Positions 8,851 through 16,441 of a stretch of DNA of 64,000 bases are shown here, piece after piece. Made by a program: the position numbers and the translations under genes. Under the pieces are notes generated by a model, which was not told the origin of the DNA, made no database searches, and was given only the letters and a program-made list of their open reading frames with translations. Source of the DNA: Bacteroidota bacterium (GTDB taxonomy: Bacteria; Bacteroidota; Bacteroidia; JAHEXY01); contig JAHEXY010000001.1 in assembly GCA_023251875.1 (NCBI GenBank), positions 434,001 through 498,000 on the forward strand, in the 5' to 3' direction. Position 1 is the first letter of the stretch; the number at the start of each line of letters is the position of its first letter.

Positions 8851-10092
8851 TTACATATCCATCTCTCCCATTGGAGTGCTCCCCTTTTTAAAAATATATT
8901 CGCTATTAAGCAAGTAAACTCCTGAACTTACCACTACCTCTCCTGCGCTTACCCCAGAAATTATTTCAACCCAATCTTGATTGCTAATGCCTAAAGTAAC
9001 CATGCGAGGTTCAAAACTATTATCATTTTTTCTTATCCATACCATATTCATTTTATCGTTTTGTATAATTGCGCTGATAGGAATAGCCAAAGTTGTTTTT
9101 TTATTTGTGATTAACTTTACATAGGCCATCATACCGGGTATAATTTGATTATCAGCATTACTTACTTCAACTCTTGCAGTAATTATTCTGCTTTCTTTTT
9201 CTAATTCCGGATTAATAAAACTCAATTGACCCTTAAATATTTTGTTTGCAATTGAAGGAATGGTAAGTTCTACCTCATTTTGAGTTTTAAAAAACTTCAA
9301 TTCATTTGCATAGAGTTGTGCGTCTACCCAAATAGTTGATAAATCTGCAATACGAAAGATATTATTCCCTTCAGTAACATATCCGCCTTCTGTTACTTGA
9401 ATGTCGATAATGGTTCCTGATGTTGTTGCATAGATTGGCATTGCATTTAATACTATTTCAGTATTAGCAATGTTATTTATTTGCTGTTCAGTAATTCCCC
9501 AAAGCAATAGTTTGTTTTTAGCTGAAACTAATAGTTGATTATAATCTAAAACAGTTTGAGAAATAAATTTTCTTTTTTCAATAGCTAATAAATATTCTTT
9601 TTGAGCGGCAATTAAATCTTCACTATATATTTCATATAATTTTTCTCCTGCTTTAATTTTTTCTCCTGTTGTTTTAAAATACAAATGATCTATCCGTCCG
9701 GCAATTTTTGAAGTAATTTGATAAATGTTATTTTCATTTATAGTAGCTACCCCTGTAATGGTTTTATCTTCTGAAATAGTTCGAATTATTGCTGTATCTA
9801 TTTTGATATTTGCCAGCTCAATTTGCGTTGTACTTAATTTAACATTTTGAGATTTTAAATCATTTGAAGTAATAATGGTTCGGGTTAATTGCATGTGACA
9901 TATTGGGCATTTCCCCGGATGCCGTTCCATAACTTGAGGATCCATTGAACAAGTGTAATACACATTTTCTTCAATTGGGGCTTGTGGTTTTTGGCAAGAA
10001 ACAATTATAAATAAATGAATAATAAATAATGAGGGATAAATAAGAGAGGGACACAAATTGTAATTTTTAGAACTGCCTTTAAGTTTCTTCAT
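8851..10092 (-). CDS. cusB: CusB-type RND adaptor lipoprotein with N-terminal heavy-metal-binding domain
   Basis: 413 residues from the ATG at 10092. The frame is open further upstream, but that stretch reads through the upstream gene's end and a repeat. Leader residues 5-19 come from a partial copy of the dispersed repeat; the lipobox ends at IIVSC33. Residues about 46-75 are a heavy-metal-binding domain (YYTCSMDPQV ... KCPICHMQL). An HlyD/MFP adaptor follows: the lipoyl and barrel region has AKIAGRIDHLYF-type strands, and the C-terminal part has IPISAIIQ. This is the second adaptor in the cluster and the only one with the metal-binding domain. In CusCBA-like pumps the adaptor bridges inner and outer membranes and hands copper or silver to the pump. 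Metal choice is inferred from neighbours. Confidence 0.82.
   Translation of the reverse strand: MKKLKGSSKNYNLCPSLIYPSLFIIHLFIIVSCQKPQAPIEENVYYTCSMDPQVMERHPGKCPICHMQLTRTIITSNDLKSQNVKLSTTQIELANIKIDTAIIRTISEDKTITGVATINENNIYQITSKIAGRIDHLYFKTTGEKIKAGEKLYEIYSEDLIAAQKEYLLAIEKRKFISQTVLDYNQLLVSAKNKLLLWGITEQQINNIANTEIVLNAMPIYATTSGTIIDIQVTEGGYVTEGNNIFRIADLSTIWVDAQLYANELKFFKTQNEVELTIPSIANKIFKGQLSFINPELEKESRIITARVEVSNADNQIIPGMMAYVKLITNKKTTLAIPISAIIQNDKMNMVWIRKNDNSFEPRMVTLGISNQDWVEIISGVSAGEVVVSSGVYLLNSEYIFKKGSTPMGEMDM
10031..10077. repeat. Partial copy of the 7895-type repeat
   Basis: The right end, AATTTTTAGAACTGCC, and the neighbouring GAGAGGGACAC are close to the MITE-like element at 7895-7979 (AATTTTTGGAACTGC next to GAGAGGGATAGC). 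The other end is not recognisable. It lies in the leader-peptide coding region of the CusB-type lipoprotein. Confidence 0.6.
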
Positions 10093-10117
10093 ATTTACAT
10101 ATATTATATTTTTCCTT

Positions 10118-11278
10118 TTATTTCTCCCCTTTGGGGAGAGTAAGAGGAGTATTAACAAAACTTTCACTGTCGGATATATAATGTGAATCCCAAGCTATTT
10201 CATCATTGATACTTAGTCCGGAAATTATTTTAGTCAATCCAGATATACTATTTCCTGTTTCAATTTTATGCGCCAAAAATGAATTTCCCTGTTTGAGCCA
10301 AACGACTTTATTCATTCCCAAATCGAGAACTGCTGTTTGGGGAATCCACATACCGCTATCTGATTCTGCTTGGATATTTGCGTTTAATAATAGTCCAACA
10401 TGCATGTGATGTTCTTCATTATGGAGATACACTCTAGCTCTCATTAGGTTTATTCCATTTTGATAATAGGGTTGTATGAAATTAATTTCTCCTTTCATAA
10501 TCATACCGGGAAAATCGGAAAATGAAAGATCTACATTTTGCCCCTCTTTTATTTTTGAAGCATCATCAGGATAAATATTAATCACAGCCCACACTTGTTG
10601 TGGATTTAAAACATTAAAAATTGCTTGACCTTTTTGAACATACATGCCTTCTTTAAAAATTTCATTTTGATCATCCATTGCCATAGCATGTACATGACCG
10701 GTATACAAACTATAAACCGTAACATTTCTTTGCACAGCATTATTTTTTTCAATGAGATTTATTTCTTCTTCTGTTAAGCCTAACAACAATAATTTTTGTT
10801 TTGTTGATTGAATCAAATCTTTTGCTTGGGCATCATGATTCAATAAATAAATTAAGTTTTCTTGTGCAGTAACAATTTCAGGACTGTAGATTTCAAATAA
10901 TTTATCTCCTTTTTGTATGTGTTGGTATTCATATTTAACATATAATTTTTCTATACGGCCACTAAAGCGCGAAGCAATAACATTTGCATTTCTGGTATCA
11001 TAATCAATATATCCGGGAGCATGAATTTCATTAGGCATGCTTTTAAAAACGGGCTTAGTAGTTTTAATTAATGATATGGAATCATTTTTTAATTGCAAAC
11101 TTGTTGTAAGATCAGAACTATTGGTTGAAGATTTATTACACGAAAGAATAAAAAACGAAAATACAATCACGACAAGCAAAAAATTATTTCTGAATAATTT
11201 TTCTTGCACTATCCAAATCCCCTCTGCTTTGGCGAGGGTTAGGGAGAGGTATTTATTTTTTCTCCAACGCTCTTTCAT
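10118..11278 (-). CDS. cusB: CusB-type RND efflux adaptor, lipoprotein
   Basis: 386 residues from the ATG at 11278, which overlaps the 3' end of the TolC-like gene by 26 bases; an ATG 30 bases further up is possible. The lipoprotein signal ends FFILSC47. The mature part is an HlyD/MFP adaptor with SRFSGRIEKLYVKYEYQ (lipoyl half), a helical hairpin (about 140-190), and barrel segments such as GHVHAMAM and VWAVINIY. It lacks the Cys-rich metal domain of its neighbour. Two pieces of the hairpin repeat family are read as protein: leader residues about 10-23, and the last residues (TPLTLPKGEK), which come from the CTCCCC/GGGGAG hairpin at 10124. The gene lies inside the efflux operon, between outer-membrane factor and second adaptor. 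Confidence 0.8.
   Translation of the reverse strand: MKERWRKNKYLSLTLAKAEGIWIVQEKLFRNNFLLVVIVFSFFILSCNKSSTNSSDLTTSLQLKNDSISLIKTTKPVFKSMPNEIHAPGYIDYDTRNANVIASRFSGRIEKLYVKYEYQHIQKGDKLFEIYSPEIVTAQENLIYLLNHDAQAKDLIQSTKQKLLLLGLTEEEINLIEKNNAVQRNVTVYSLYTGHVHAMAMDDQNEIFKEGMYVQKGQAIFNVLNPQQVWAVINIYPDDASKIKEGQNVDLSFSDFPGMIMKGEINFIQPYYQNGINLMRARVYLHNEEHHMHVGLLLNANIQAESDSGMWIPQTAVLDLGMNKVVWLKQGNSFLAHKIETGNSISGLTKIISGLSINDEIAWDSHYISDSESFVNTPLTLPKGEK
10124..10152. repeat. Dispersed CCCCTTT-hairpin repeat at a gene's 3' end
   Basis: A perfect CTCCCC TTT GGGGAG hairpin (10124-10138) is followed by AGTAAGAGGAG. It belongs to the GC-rich hairpin family found at 11211, 12472, 12513, 12935, 13046 and 15031, and encodes the last residues of the upstream adaptor. 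Confidence 0.6.
11211..11250. repeat. Dispersed hairpin repeat inside a leader-peptide region
   Basis: The segment AATCCCCTCTGCTTTGGC followed by GAGGGTTAGGGAGAGG is a GC-rich island in otherwise AT-rich sequence, of the same form as the other CCCCTCTCC/GGGAGAGG repeats in this cluster. It encodes part of the n-region of the CusB-type lipoprotein starting at 11278. Confidence 0.55.
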
Positions 11279-12563
11279 AATCTGTTTCAGCATTAAATGC
11301 TTGTTCAAGATGGTATAAATAATCGGTTTGCGCTGCTTGAAAATCTTTCCAAGCCATTAATGTCATGTATAAATCATTTGTATTTTGTTGATAGGCCAAT
11401 AAATTCACTTCAAAGTTTTTTTTGAGGGTAGGAATCACTTTGTTTTTATAATCGTCAACTTCTACATATTCTGATTTTAACTCAGCAATAGCCATATTCA
11501 ATTGTTGATTGGCACTATTAATTGCATTTATTTTTTCTTGTTCTACAGCTTGAATTTGAATATCCGTTGAAGCTGCCATAGCCTTTAATTCTTTGGATGA
11601 CCACGCTGCCATAGGAAAAGATATTTTACCCATTAGAGAAAACTGCCATGAAGAAGCAAATGAACTGTAGTGTTCAACCTTTACACCAAAATCAGGTTTC
11701 AGTTGCGATACTGCTAAATTTTTATTCAACTTTAGTGCATTAATCGTGTTATCTAATTTTTGAATATCGCTTCTGTTTTTTTGAATAAAAGAATTTGATG
11801 TATCCATTAGTTGTGTTAAATAATTTTCGAGTTCGATATTACTATCTATTTCAAAATTAGTTTGAGAGGTTTGATTCATAAAATAATTTAACTGAACATT
11901 AGCTTGTTGAATAAGGCCTTGTTCATGAGCTTTCATAGCCTCTAACGTATATAATTCCGCTTGAGCTTTATAAACAGATTGTAAATCTGATTTTCCATTT
12001 GCAATTTGAGAAGAGGATAATTCGATAATGAAATTTATTAAGTGGATATTTTCTTCTATAATTTTTATTTTTCTTTCAGAAATATATCTGGCATAATAGG
12101 CTTTTTTAGCCCATGCAAACAAATCGTTTTTGGTAAATGAGGCTTCATTTTTTTCAAGCACAGAAAGTGATTTTAAATAATCTTCTTTGGCTTGTAATTT
12201 TTTAGGATTGGGAATATCTTGTTCTGCAGTAACAACAAAAGATCCTCCTCCTTTAAAAATATAAGGTGTTTGATTAAAACCGCTTTCTACTATTGGGGCA
12301 TTCCAATTTTTTGCTCCTTTAACTAATTCGTCAACAGCATTGGCTTTGTATTGGTATGATAATAGCAAAGGGTTGTTGCGCTCAATTCTGGATAGTATTG
12401 AGTCTAGAGATAAAGTTTGTGCAAATAGTGCAAAAGTTGAAAATGAAACTAAATAGCCGATAAGAAGCACAGTCCCAGTCCCCCTTATTAAGGGGGTTAG
12501 GGGGATGTTTTTTGTCCCCCTTTGAAGGGGGTAGGGGGATGTTATCTTACTTTTTATTTTCAT
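11253..12563 (-). CDS. cusC: CusC/TolC-type outer-membrane efflux protein
   Basis: 436 residues. After a long leader the mature protein starts near QTLSLDSILSRIERNNPLLL and shows the two long coiled-coil repeats of the TolC/OEP family (about 55-230 and 250-430). These form the outer-membrane duct of tripartite pumps. The leader is odd: residues about 7-31 are translated from two copies of the dispersed hairpin repeat (12472-12508 and 12513-12542), and only then comes the hydrophobic core VLLIGYLVSFSTFALF. The repeat supplies the positive charges an n-region needs. A GTG in the core could be an alternative start, but it would leave no n-region. The start overlaps the end of the DUF559 gene by 17 bases. 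Confidence 0.82.
   Translation of the reverse strand: MKIKSKITSPYPLQRGTKNIPLTPLIRGTGTVLLIGYLVSFSTFALFAQTLSLDSILSRIERNNPLLLSYQYKANAVDELVKGAKNWNAPIVESGFNQTPYIFKGGGSFVVTAEQDIPNPKKLQAKEDYLKSLSVLEKNEASFTKNDLFAWAKKAYYARYISERKIKIIEENIHLINFIIELSSSQIANGKSDLQSVYKAQAELYTLEAMKAHEQGLIQQANVQLNYFMNQTSQTNFEIDSNIELENYLTQLMDTSNSFIQKNRSDIQKLDNTINALKLNKNLAVSQLKPDFGVKVEHYSSFASSWQFSLMGKISFPMAAWSSKELKAMAASTDIQIQAVEQEKINAINSANQQLNMAIAELKSEYVEVDDYKNKVIPTLKKNFEVNLLAYQQNTNDLYMTLMAWKDFQAAQTDYLYHLEQAFNAETDYERALEKK
12472..12508. repeat. Hairpin repeat subtype A, left copy
   Basis: GTCCCAGTCCCCCTTATTAA followed by GGGGGTTAGGGGGATGT. It is the inverted counterpart of 12935-12970, matching over about 36 bases with one substitution and one extra base, on the other side of the DUF559 gene. 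It contains the CCCCCTTATTAAGGGGG palindrome and encodes part of the CusC leader peptide. Confidence 0.85.
12513..12542. repeat. Hairpin repeat subtype B, left copy
   Basis: TGTCCCCCTTTGAAGGGGG followed by TAGGGGGATGT. It is the inverted counterpart of 13046-13074 beyond the DUF559 gene. The palindrome centre TTTGAA distinguishes it from subtype A (TTATTAA). It ends 5 bases from the DUF559 stop codon. Confidence 0.85.
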
Positions 12564-12918
12564 TTATCCAAATTTCAATTGCTCGTCTTACATTATTAAT
12601 ATCTTTCATAACAGCCTGTTCAGAAAATTTAAGTGTAGTATACCCTTCATTCATTAAAATTTCATCTCTCTTTACATCTTCTTCATATTTAAATTCATGT
12701 GAATATCCATCAACTTCAATTATTAATTTTAATTCTTTACACATAAAATCTACTATATAATTCATAATTGGTCTTTGCCTAAGAAATGAATATCCCCACA
12801 TTTGTTTATTTCTAAGAAGTTCAAACCATAAACGAATTTCACCTTTGGTACTATTATTTCTTAGTTTTCTTGCAAATGGTTTTAATTCTTTGTTGTAAAA
12901 ATTAAAGTTGTTGTTCAT
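12547..12918 (-). CDS. DUF559 (Vsr-like endonuclease fold) protein inside inverted hairpin repeats
   Basis: 123 residues from the ATG at 12918 (MNNNFNFYNKELKPFARKLR). The frame is open up to 12972, but that extension is translated repeat. The family shows a PD-(D/E)xK-type core: IVDFMCKELKLIIEVDGYSH carries the Asp and the Glu-Val-Asp-Gly expected of the Vsr/MutH-like fold, with a helical start (TKGEIRLWFELLRN) and RQRPI in the usual place. The biochemical role of DUF559 proteins is not established. The gene interrupts a heavy-metal efflux operon between cusA and cusC and has nothing evident to do with metals. Subtype B of a hairpin repeat ends 5 bases beyond its stop and subtype A starts 17 bases upstream of its start, each with an inverted partner further out. 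Confidence 0.8.
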   Translation of the reverse strand: MNNNFNFYNKELKPFARKLRNNSTKGEIRLWFELLRNKQMWGYSFLRQRPIMNYIVDFMCKELKLIIEVDGYSHEFKYEEDVKRDEILMNEGYTTLKFSEQAVMKDINNVRRAIEIWINENKK

Positions 12919-12934
12919 TGTTATTTTTGTTTTT

Positions 12935-12970
12935 ACATCCCCCTGCCCCCTTAATAAGGGGGACTGGGAC
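12935..12970. repeat. Hairpin repeat subtype A, right copy
   Basis: ACATCCCCCTGCCCCCTTAA followed by TAAGGGGGACTGGGAC. It is in inverted orientation to 12472-12508 and lies 17 bases upstream of the DUF559 start codon. Palindromic core CCCCCTTAATAAGGGGG. Confidence 0.85.
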
Positions 12971-13045
12971 ATTGCTTTAATTTACTGCATCAGATAAAAA
13001 AATCGACATCTTGCTATATTAGGAAAATTTGCTTCTTTCTCTAGC

Positions 13046-13074
13046 ACATCCCCCTGCCCCCTTCAAAGGGGGAC
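13046..13074. repeat. Hairpin repeat subtype B, right copy
   Basis: ACATCCCCCTGCCCCCTTCA followed by AAGGGGGACT. It is in inverted orientation to 12513-12542 and lies between the CusA 3' half and the DUF559 gene. Confidence 0.85.
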
Positions 13075-13130
13075 TCGTTCATTTTAAACTTCATCTAAAC
13101 ATTAAAAATATTTTTTTGTAAAAAATACTT

Positions 13131-15023
13131 TTAATGTTTTACTTCCAATACATCCAGTTTTCCTAATTTTTTTAATTCGTATTCTTTAGTCATTAAAAAT
13201 ATTAATGGTGTTACGAGTAAAATATGCGTTGATGATGTAAATACACCACCAATCATGGGCAATACAATTGGCAGCATTACATCGCTACCCACTCCATTGG
13301 CCCATAAAACAGGTATAAGCCCAAAGAGCGCGACAGAAACCGTCATTAATTTAGGGCGCAATCGCTGAGCGGCTCCTTTTACTACATACTCATATAAATC
13401 TTGTTTGGTAATGGTTTCATTAGAATTCCCTTTAATGGCAATTAAATTATTCATGGCATCATTTAAATAAATTACCATGATCACGCCTGTTTCAACTGCG
13501 ATTCCGAAAAGCGCAATAAAACCAACAGCAACAGCAACAGATAAATTTACGTGGTAGAAATAAATCATATAAGCACCCCCAATTAATGCAAATGGAATGG
13601 TGATTAAACTCAAAAGCGCTTCTCTTGCTGATTTAAAAGCTAAATACATGCAAACAAAAATGATGATGAGTACAATGGGCAAAATCAATTTTAATGTTCT
13701 ATCGGCACGAATTAAATTTTCATATTGTCCACTCCATTCAATAAAATATCCTTTAGGAAGTGTTTTAACCATTGCATTTAATTTTTGTTGGGCTTCTTGA
13801 ACAGTGCTGCCTAAATCTCTCTCTCGAACATTAAAAAGAACTGTGCCTCTTAACATGGCATTTTCAGAATTAATCATTGGAGGACCTTCATTTAAATCAA
13901 TATCTGCTACAGCAGATAAAGGAATAACACCATATTGATTTGTTTGGATGGGAATACGCTTCAGCTCTTCAATATTGTTTCTAAAATCTTGCGCCAAGCG
14001 AACATTTACACTAAAGCGTTGGCGCCCTTCAATGGTAGTTGTAACAGTGCTGCCACCAATAGCGGATTCAATCATATTATTTACATCGTCAACATTAATT
14101 CCGTACCTGCCAATTTCATTTTTCTTGATCGTTATATCCAAATACTTTCCTCCGGTTATGGGCTCAACATATAAATCTTTTACTCCATTAATACCTTCCA
14201 ATTCTTTTTTCATTTGAGAAGCTAGAAAATAAATAGAGTCTAAATTTTGTCCGTATACTTTTAAACCCACATCAGTTCTTATACCTGTTGAAAGCATATT
14301 GATACGATTAATAATAGGCTGAGTAAATCCATTGACCACACCTGGAATTTGCAATTTTGCATTGAGTTCATTAATAATATCTTCTTTAGCAAGCCCCTTT
14401 CTCCAATCTTTTTTAGGCTTTAATAATATAATTGTTTCGAGCATGCTTATTGGAGAATTATCTGTGGCTGTACTCGCTCTTCCTGCTTTTCCCAATACGT
14501 TTTCAACTTCAGGAATGGTTTTAATAATTTTATCTTGTACTTGCAAAATTCTTTTTACTTCGGCATTGCTTACATCAGGTAAAGTAACGGGCATAAATAA
14601 AATAGAACCTTCATCAAGCGGTGGCATAAATTCTGTACCGAGGCTCAATAACATTGGAATACTTATAATTAAAGCAAGTACATTAATGGCAATAGTAGTT
14701 TTTCTCCATTTCAAGCACCAAGTAAGAATGGGAGTATAAATTCTCTCCAAACCTCTATTAATTGGATTTTTACTTTCGGGTTTTATTTTTCCTTTCATAA
14801 AAAAAGAAATAAGAACGGGAGCAAGTGTTACAGCAAGAAAAGCATCAATGAGAAGAATAAAAGTTTTTGTCCAAGCCAAGGGCCCAAATAATTTTCCTTC
14901 TTGTCCGCTTAATAAAAATACCGGAAGAAAAGATGTAATAATAATTACTGTTGAGTAGAAAACGCCTCTACCAACTTGCTTACAAGATTTCTCAATTATT
15001 TCTATTCTTTCTTTATCGTTCAT
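13131..15023 (-). CDS. cusA: CusA-type heavy-metal RND pump, C-terminal part
   Basis: 630 residues, beginning inside the family sequence just after TM4. Early residues include VGRGVFYSTVIIITSFLPVF and LSGQEGKLF, the hallmark TM5 region. Then come FMPPLDEGSILF at the start of the second periplasmic half, the conserved MLSTGIRTDVGLKV and GPPMINSENAM segments, and six TM helices in the last 220 residues (LPIVLIIIFVCMYLAF onward). The first ATG, at 15023, lies 58 bases after the stop of the N-terminal part. The two parts add up to 1054 residues, the normal length of a CusA protein. The break is made by a hairpin repeat in a cytoplasmic loop, so two co-expressed halves could still assemble. Alternatively the pump is a pseudogene. 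Confidence 0.85.
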   Translation of the reverse strand: MNDKERIEIIEKSCKQVGRGVFYSTVIIITSFLPVFLLSGQEGKLFGPLAWTKTFILLIDAFLAVTLAPVLISFFMKGKIKPESKNPINRGLERIYTPILTWCLKWRKTTIAINVLALIISIPMLLSLGTEFMPPLDEGSILFMPVTLPDVSNAEVKRILQVQDKIIKTIPEVENVLGKAGRASTATDNSPISMLETIILLKPKKDWRKGLAKEDIINELNAKLQIPGVVNGFTQPIINRINMLSTGIRTDVGLKVYGQNLDSIYFLASQMKKELEGINGVKDLYVEPITGGKYLDITIKKNEIGRYGINVDDVNNMIESAIGGSTVTTTIEGRQRFSVNVRLAQDFRNNIEELKRIPIQTNQYGVIPLSAVADIDLNEGPPMINSENAMLRGTVLFNVRERDLGSTVQEAQQKLNAMVKTLPKGYFIEWSGQYENLIRADRTLKLILPIVLIIIFVCMYLAFKSAREALLSLITIPFALIGGAYMIYFYHVNLSVAVAVGFIALFGIAVETGVIMVIYLNDAMNNLIAIKGNSNETITKQDLYEYVVKGAAQRLRPKLMTVSVALFGLIPVLWANGVGSDVMLPIVLPMIGGVFTSSTHILLVTPLIFLMTKEYELKKLGKLDVLEVKH

Positions 15024-15030
15024 ATTTTAT

Positions 15031-15076
15031 GCCCTCACCTTACTCCTCTCCCTATGGGAGGGGAAAGTTTGGAATT
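15031..15076. repeat. Dispersed hairpin repeat splitting cusA
   Basis: It holds a perfect CTCCC TAT GGGAG hairpin (15048-15060), flanked by GCCCTCACCTTACTCCT on one side and GGGGAAAGTTTGGAATT on the other. The AGTTTGGAATT tail is shared with the repeats at 20272-20346, 22341-22386 and 59764-59830. It lies between the two halves of the RND pump gene. Confidence 0.75.
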
Positions 15077-15081
15077 ATTTT

Positions 15082-16356
15082 TTATGTATTTTCTTTATTT
15101 TGTTCTACTGATAAATTTCTATGAGAATTTTCTACCATTACAATTCCATTATCTACAATTACTCCTATTGCTAAAGCAATTCCGGTAAGCGACATTATAT
15201 TTGATGAAATACCAAATGTGTTTAATAAAATAAAACTTGATGCAACCGTAATGGGAATTTGAATTAAAATACTTAGCGCGCTTCTCCAATGAAAAAGAAA
15301 TAATAAAACAATAATTGAAACCGCAATCATTTCTTCTATGAGTGTGTGTTTAACAGAATCAACAGCTTCTTCAATAAGTCCGCTACGGTCATAAGCAATT
15401 TTAAATTCCACTCCTGCAGGTAATCCTTTTTGAATATCATTCATTTTTTCTTTTACAGATTTTATAACCTGATCTGCATTTTCTCCATAACGCATCACCA
15501 CTATTCCACCTACCTTTTCTCCTTCTCCATTTTCATCAAAAATGCCTAAACGCAAATCTCCACCCATTTGTACTGAAGCCACATCTTTAATACGAATGGG
15601 GATTGAGCCATTAGAAACAACTGCGATATTTTCTACCTCTTCAATATTTTTTATATACCCCAATCCCCTTACTATATAGGCTGCATCATTTATTTCAAAT
15701 TTTCTTCCACCCACATCATCATTATTTGAATGAACAGCATTCATTACATCAGAAATGGAAATATGATTGTAAGTGAGTTTATGTGGATCAACTGTAATTT
15801 GATATTGCTTTTGAAAACCACCAAATGAAGCCACTTCACTCACGCCTTTTACTGTTTGTAAACCTAATTTAATGTACCAATCTTGCAAAGCACGAAGTTC
15901 TCCCAAATCATAATTTGACGCATTGAGGGTATACCAAAATATATGTCCCACTCCGGTACCATCAGGCCCAAGTGTTGGCGTTATATCTGCAGGCAACAAA
16001 CGTTGCGCATAATTGAGGCGTTCGAGCACACGCGTACGCGCCCAATAAATATCCGCTTCATCGTCAAATACAACATAAATAAAACTCATCCCAAACATAG
16101 AAGAAGCTCTAATATTTTTCACTTTAGGAATACCTTGTAAATTTGAAACAAGCGGATACGTTATTTGGTCCTCTATAATCTGAGGACTACGGCCCATCCA
16201 TTCTGTATAAACGATTACTTGATTTTCTGAAAGATCAGGAATGGCATCGATAGGATTTTGCTTTACAGAATAAATTCCACAGCCAAATAATATTGTTGCA
16301 ACAAGCAATACTATCCAGCGATTACGAAGTGATATGGAAATTAATTTTTCTACCAT
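15082..16356 (-). CDS. cusA: CusA-type heavy-metal RND pump, N-terminal part
   Basis: 424 residues. TM1 (about 13-30) is followed by NPIDAIPDLSENQVIVYTEW, the typical heavy-metal-efflux RND entry. The first periplasmic half (ADITPTLGPDGTGVGHIFWY, VKGVSEVASFGGFQKQYQI) and TM2-TM4 (EEMIAVSIIVLLFLF to IALAIGVIVDNGIVMVEN) follow. The Asp and Glu of VIVDNGIVMVEN lie at the family's proton-relay helix. The protein stops 13 residues after that helix, where full-length members run on into TM5. The rest of the pump is encoded by the next ORF. The reading frame is otherwise intact with no internal damage, which argues for selection on both parts. Confidence 0.88.
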   Translation of the reverse strand: MVEKLISISLRNRWIVLLVATILFGCGIYSVKQNPIDAIPDLSENQVIVYTEWMGRSPQIIEDQITYPLVSNLQGIPKVKNIRASSMFGMSFIYVVFDDEADIYWARTRVLERLNYAQRLLPADITPTLGPDGTGVGHIFWYTLNASNYDLGELRALQDWYIKLGLQTVKGVSEVASFGGFQKQYQITVDPHKLTYNHISISDVMNAVHSNNDDVGGRKFEINDAAYIVRGLGYIKNIEEVENIAVVSNGSIPIRIKDVASVQMGGDLRLGIFDENGEGEKVGGIVVMRYGENADQVIKSVKEKMNDIQKGLPAGVEFKIAYDRSGLIEEAVDSVKHTLIEEMIAVSIIVLLFLFHWRSALSILIQIPITVASSFILLNTFGISSNIMSLTGIALAIGVIVDNGIVMVENSHRNLSVEQNKENT

Positions 16357-16359
16357 AAT

Positions 16360-16441
16360 TTAGTTGATAGTTATTGGTTATTAGTTGTTAGGATTGTTCG
16401 AATAAATTTCATGAATAAAAACAACAAGCAACCAACAACTA
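16360..16441. repeat. Imperfect long hairpin of the GTTGATAGTT class
   Basis: The arm TAGTTGATAGTTATTGGTTA and the region up to AGTTGTT can pair imperfectly with AACAACAAGCAACCAACAAC / TAA about 50 bases later. It resembles 36611-36688 (GTTGATAGTTGTTTGTTATT ... ACGAATAACTATC). Its right end supplies the stop codon of the HMA gene. Confidence 0.5.

Noticed and set aside
12919-12972. 18-residue N-terminal extension of the DUF559 protein
   Set aside because: It is translated hairpin repeat (subtype A); the family sequence starts at the ATG at 12918.
14332-14739. 135-codon open frame on the plus strand inside cusA
   Set aside because: It is antisense to a conserved, intact RND coding region and shows no family or signal features; a shadow of the real gene.
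15024-15081. cusA break considered as a simple sequencing frameshift
   Set aside because: The gap holds a distinct repeat with hairpin and tail seen elsewhere, not a one-base change; an insertion explains it better.
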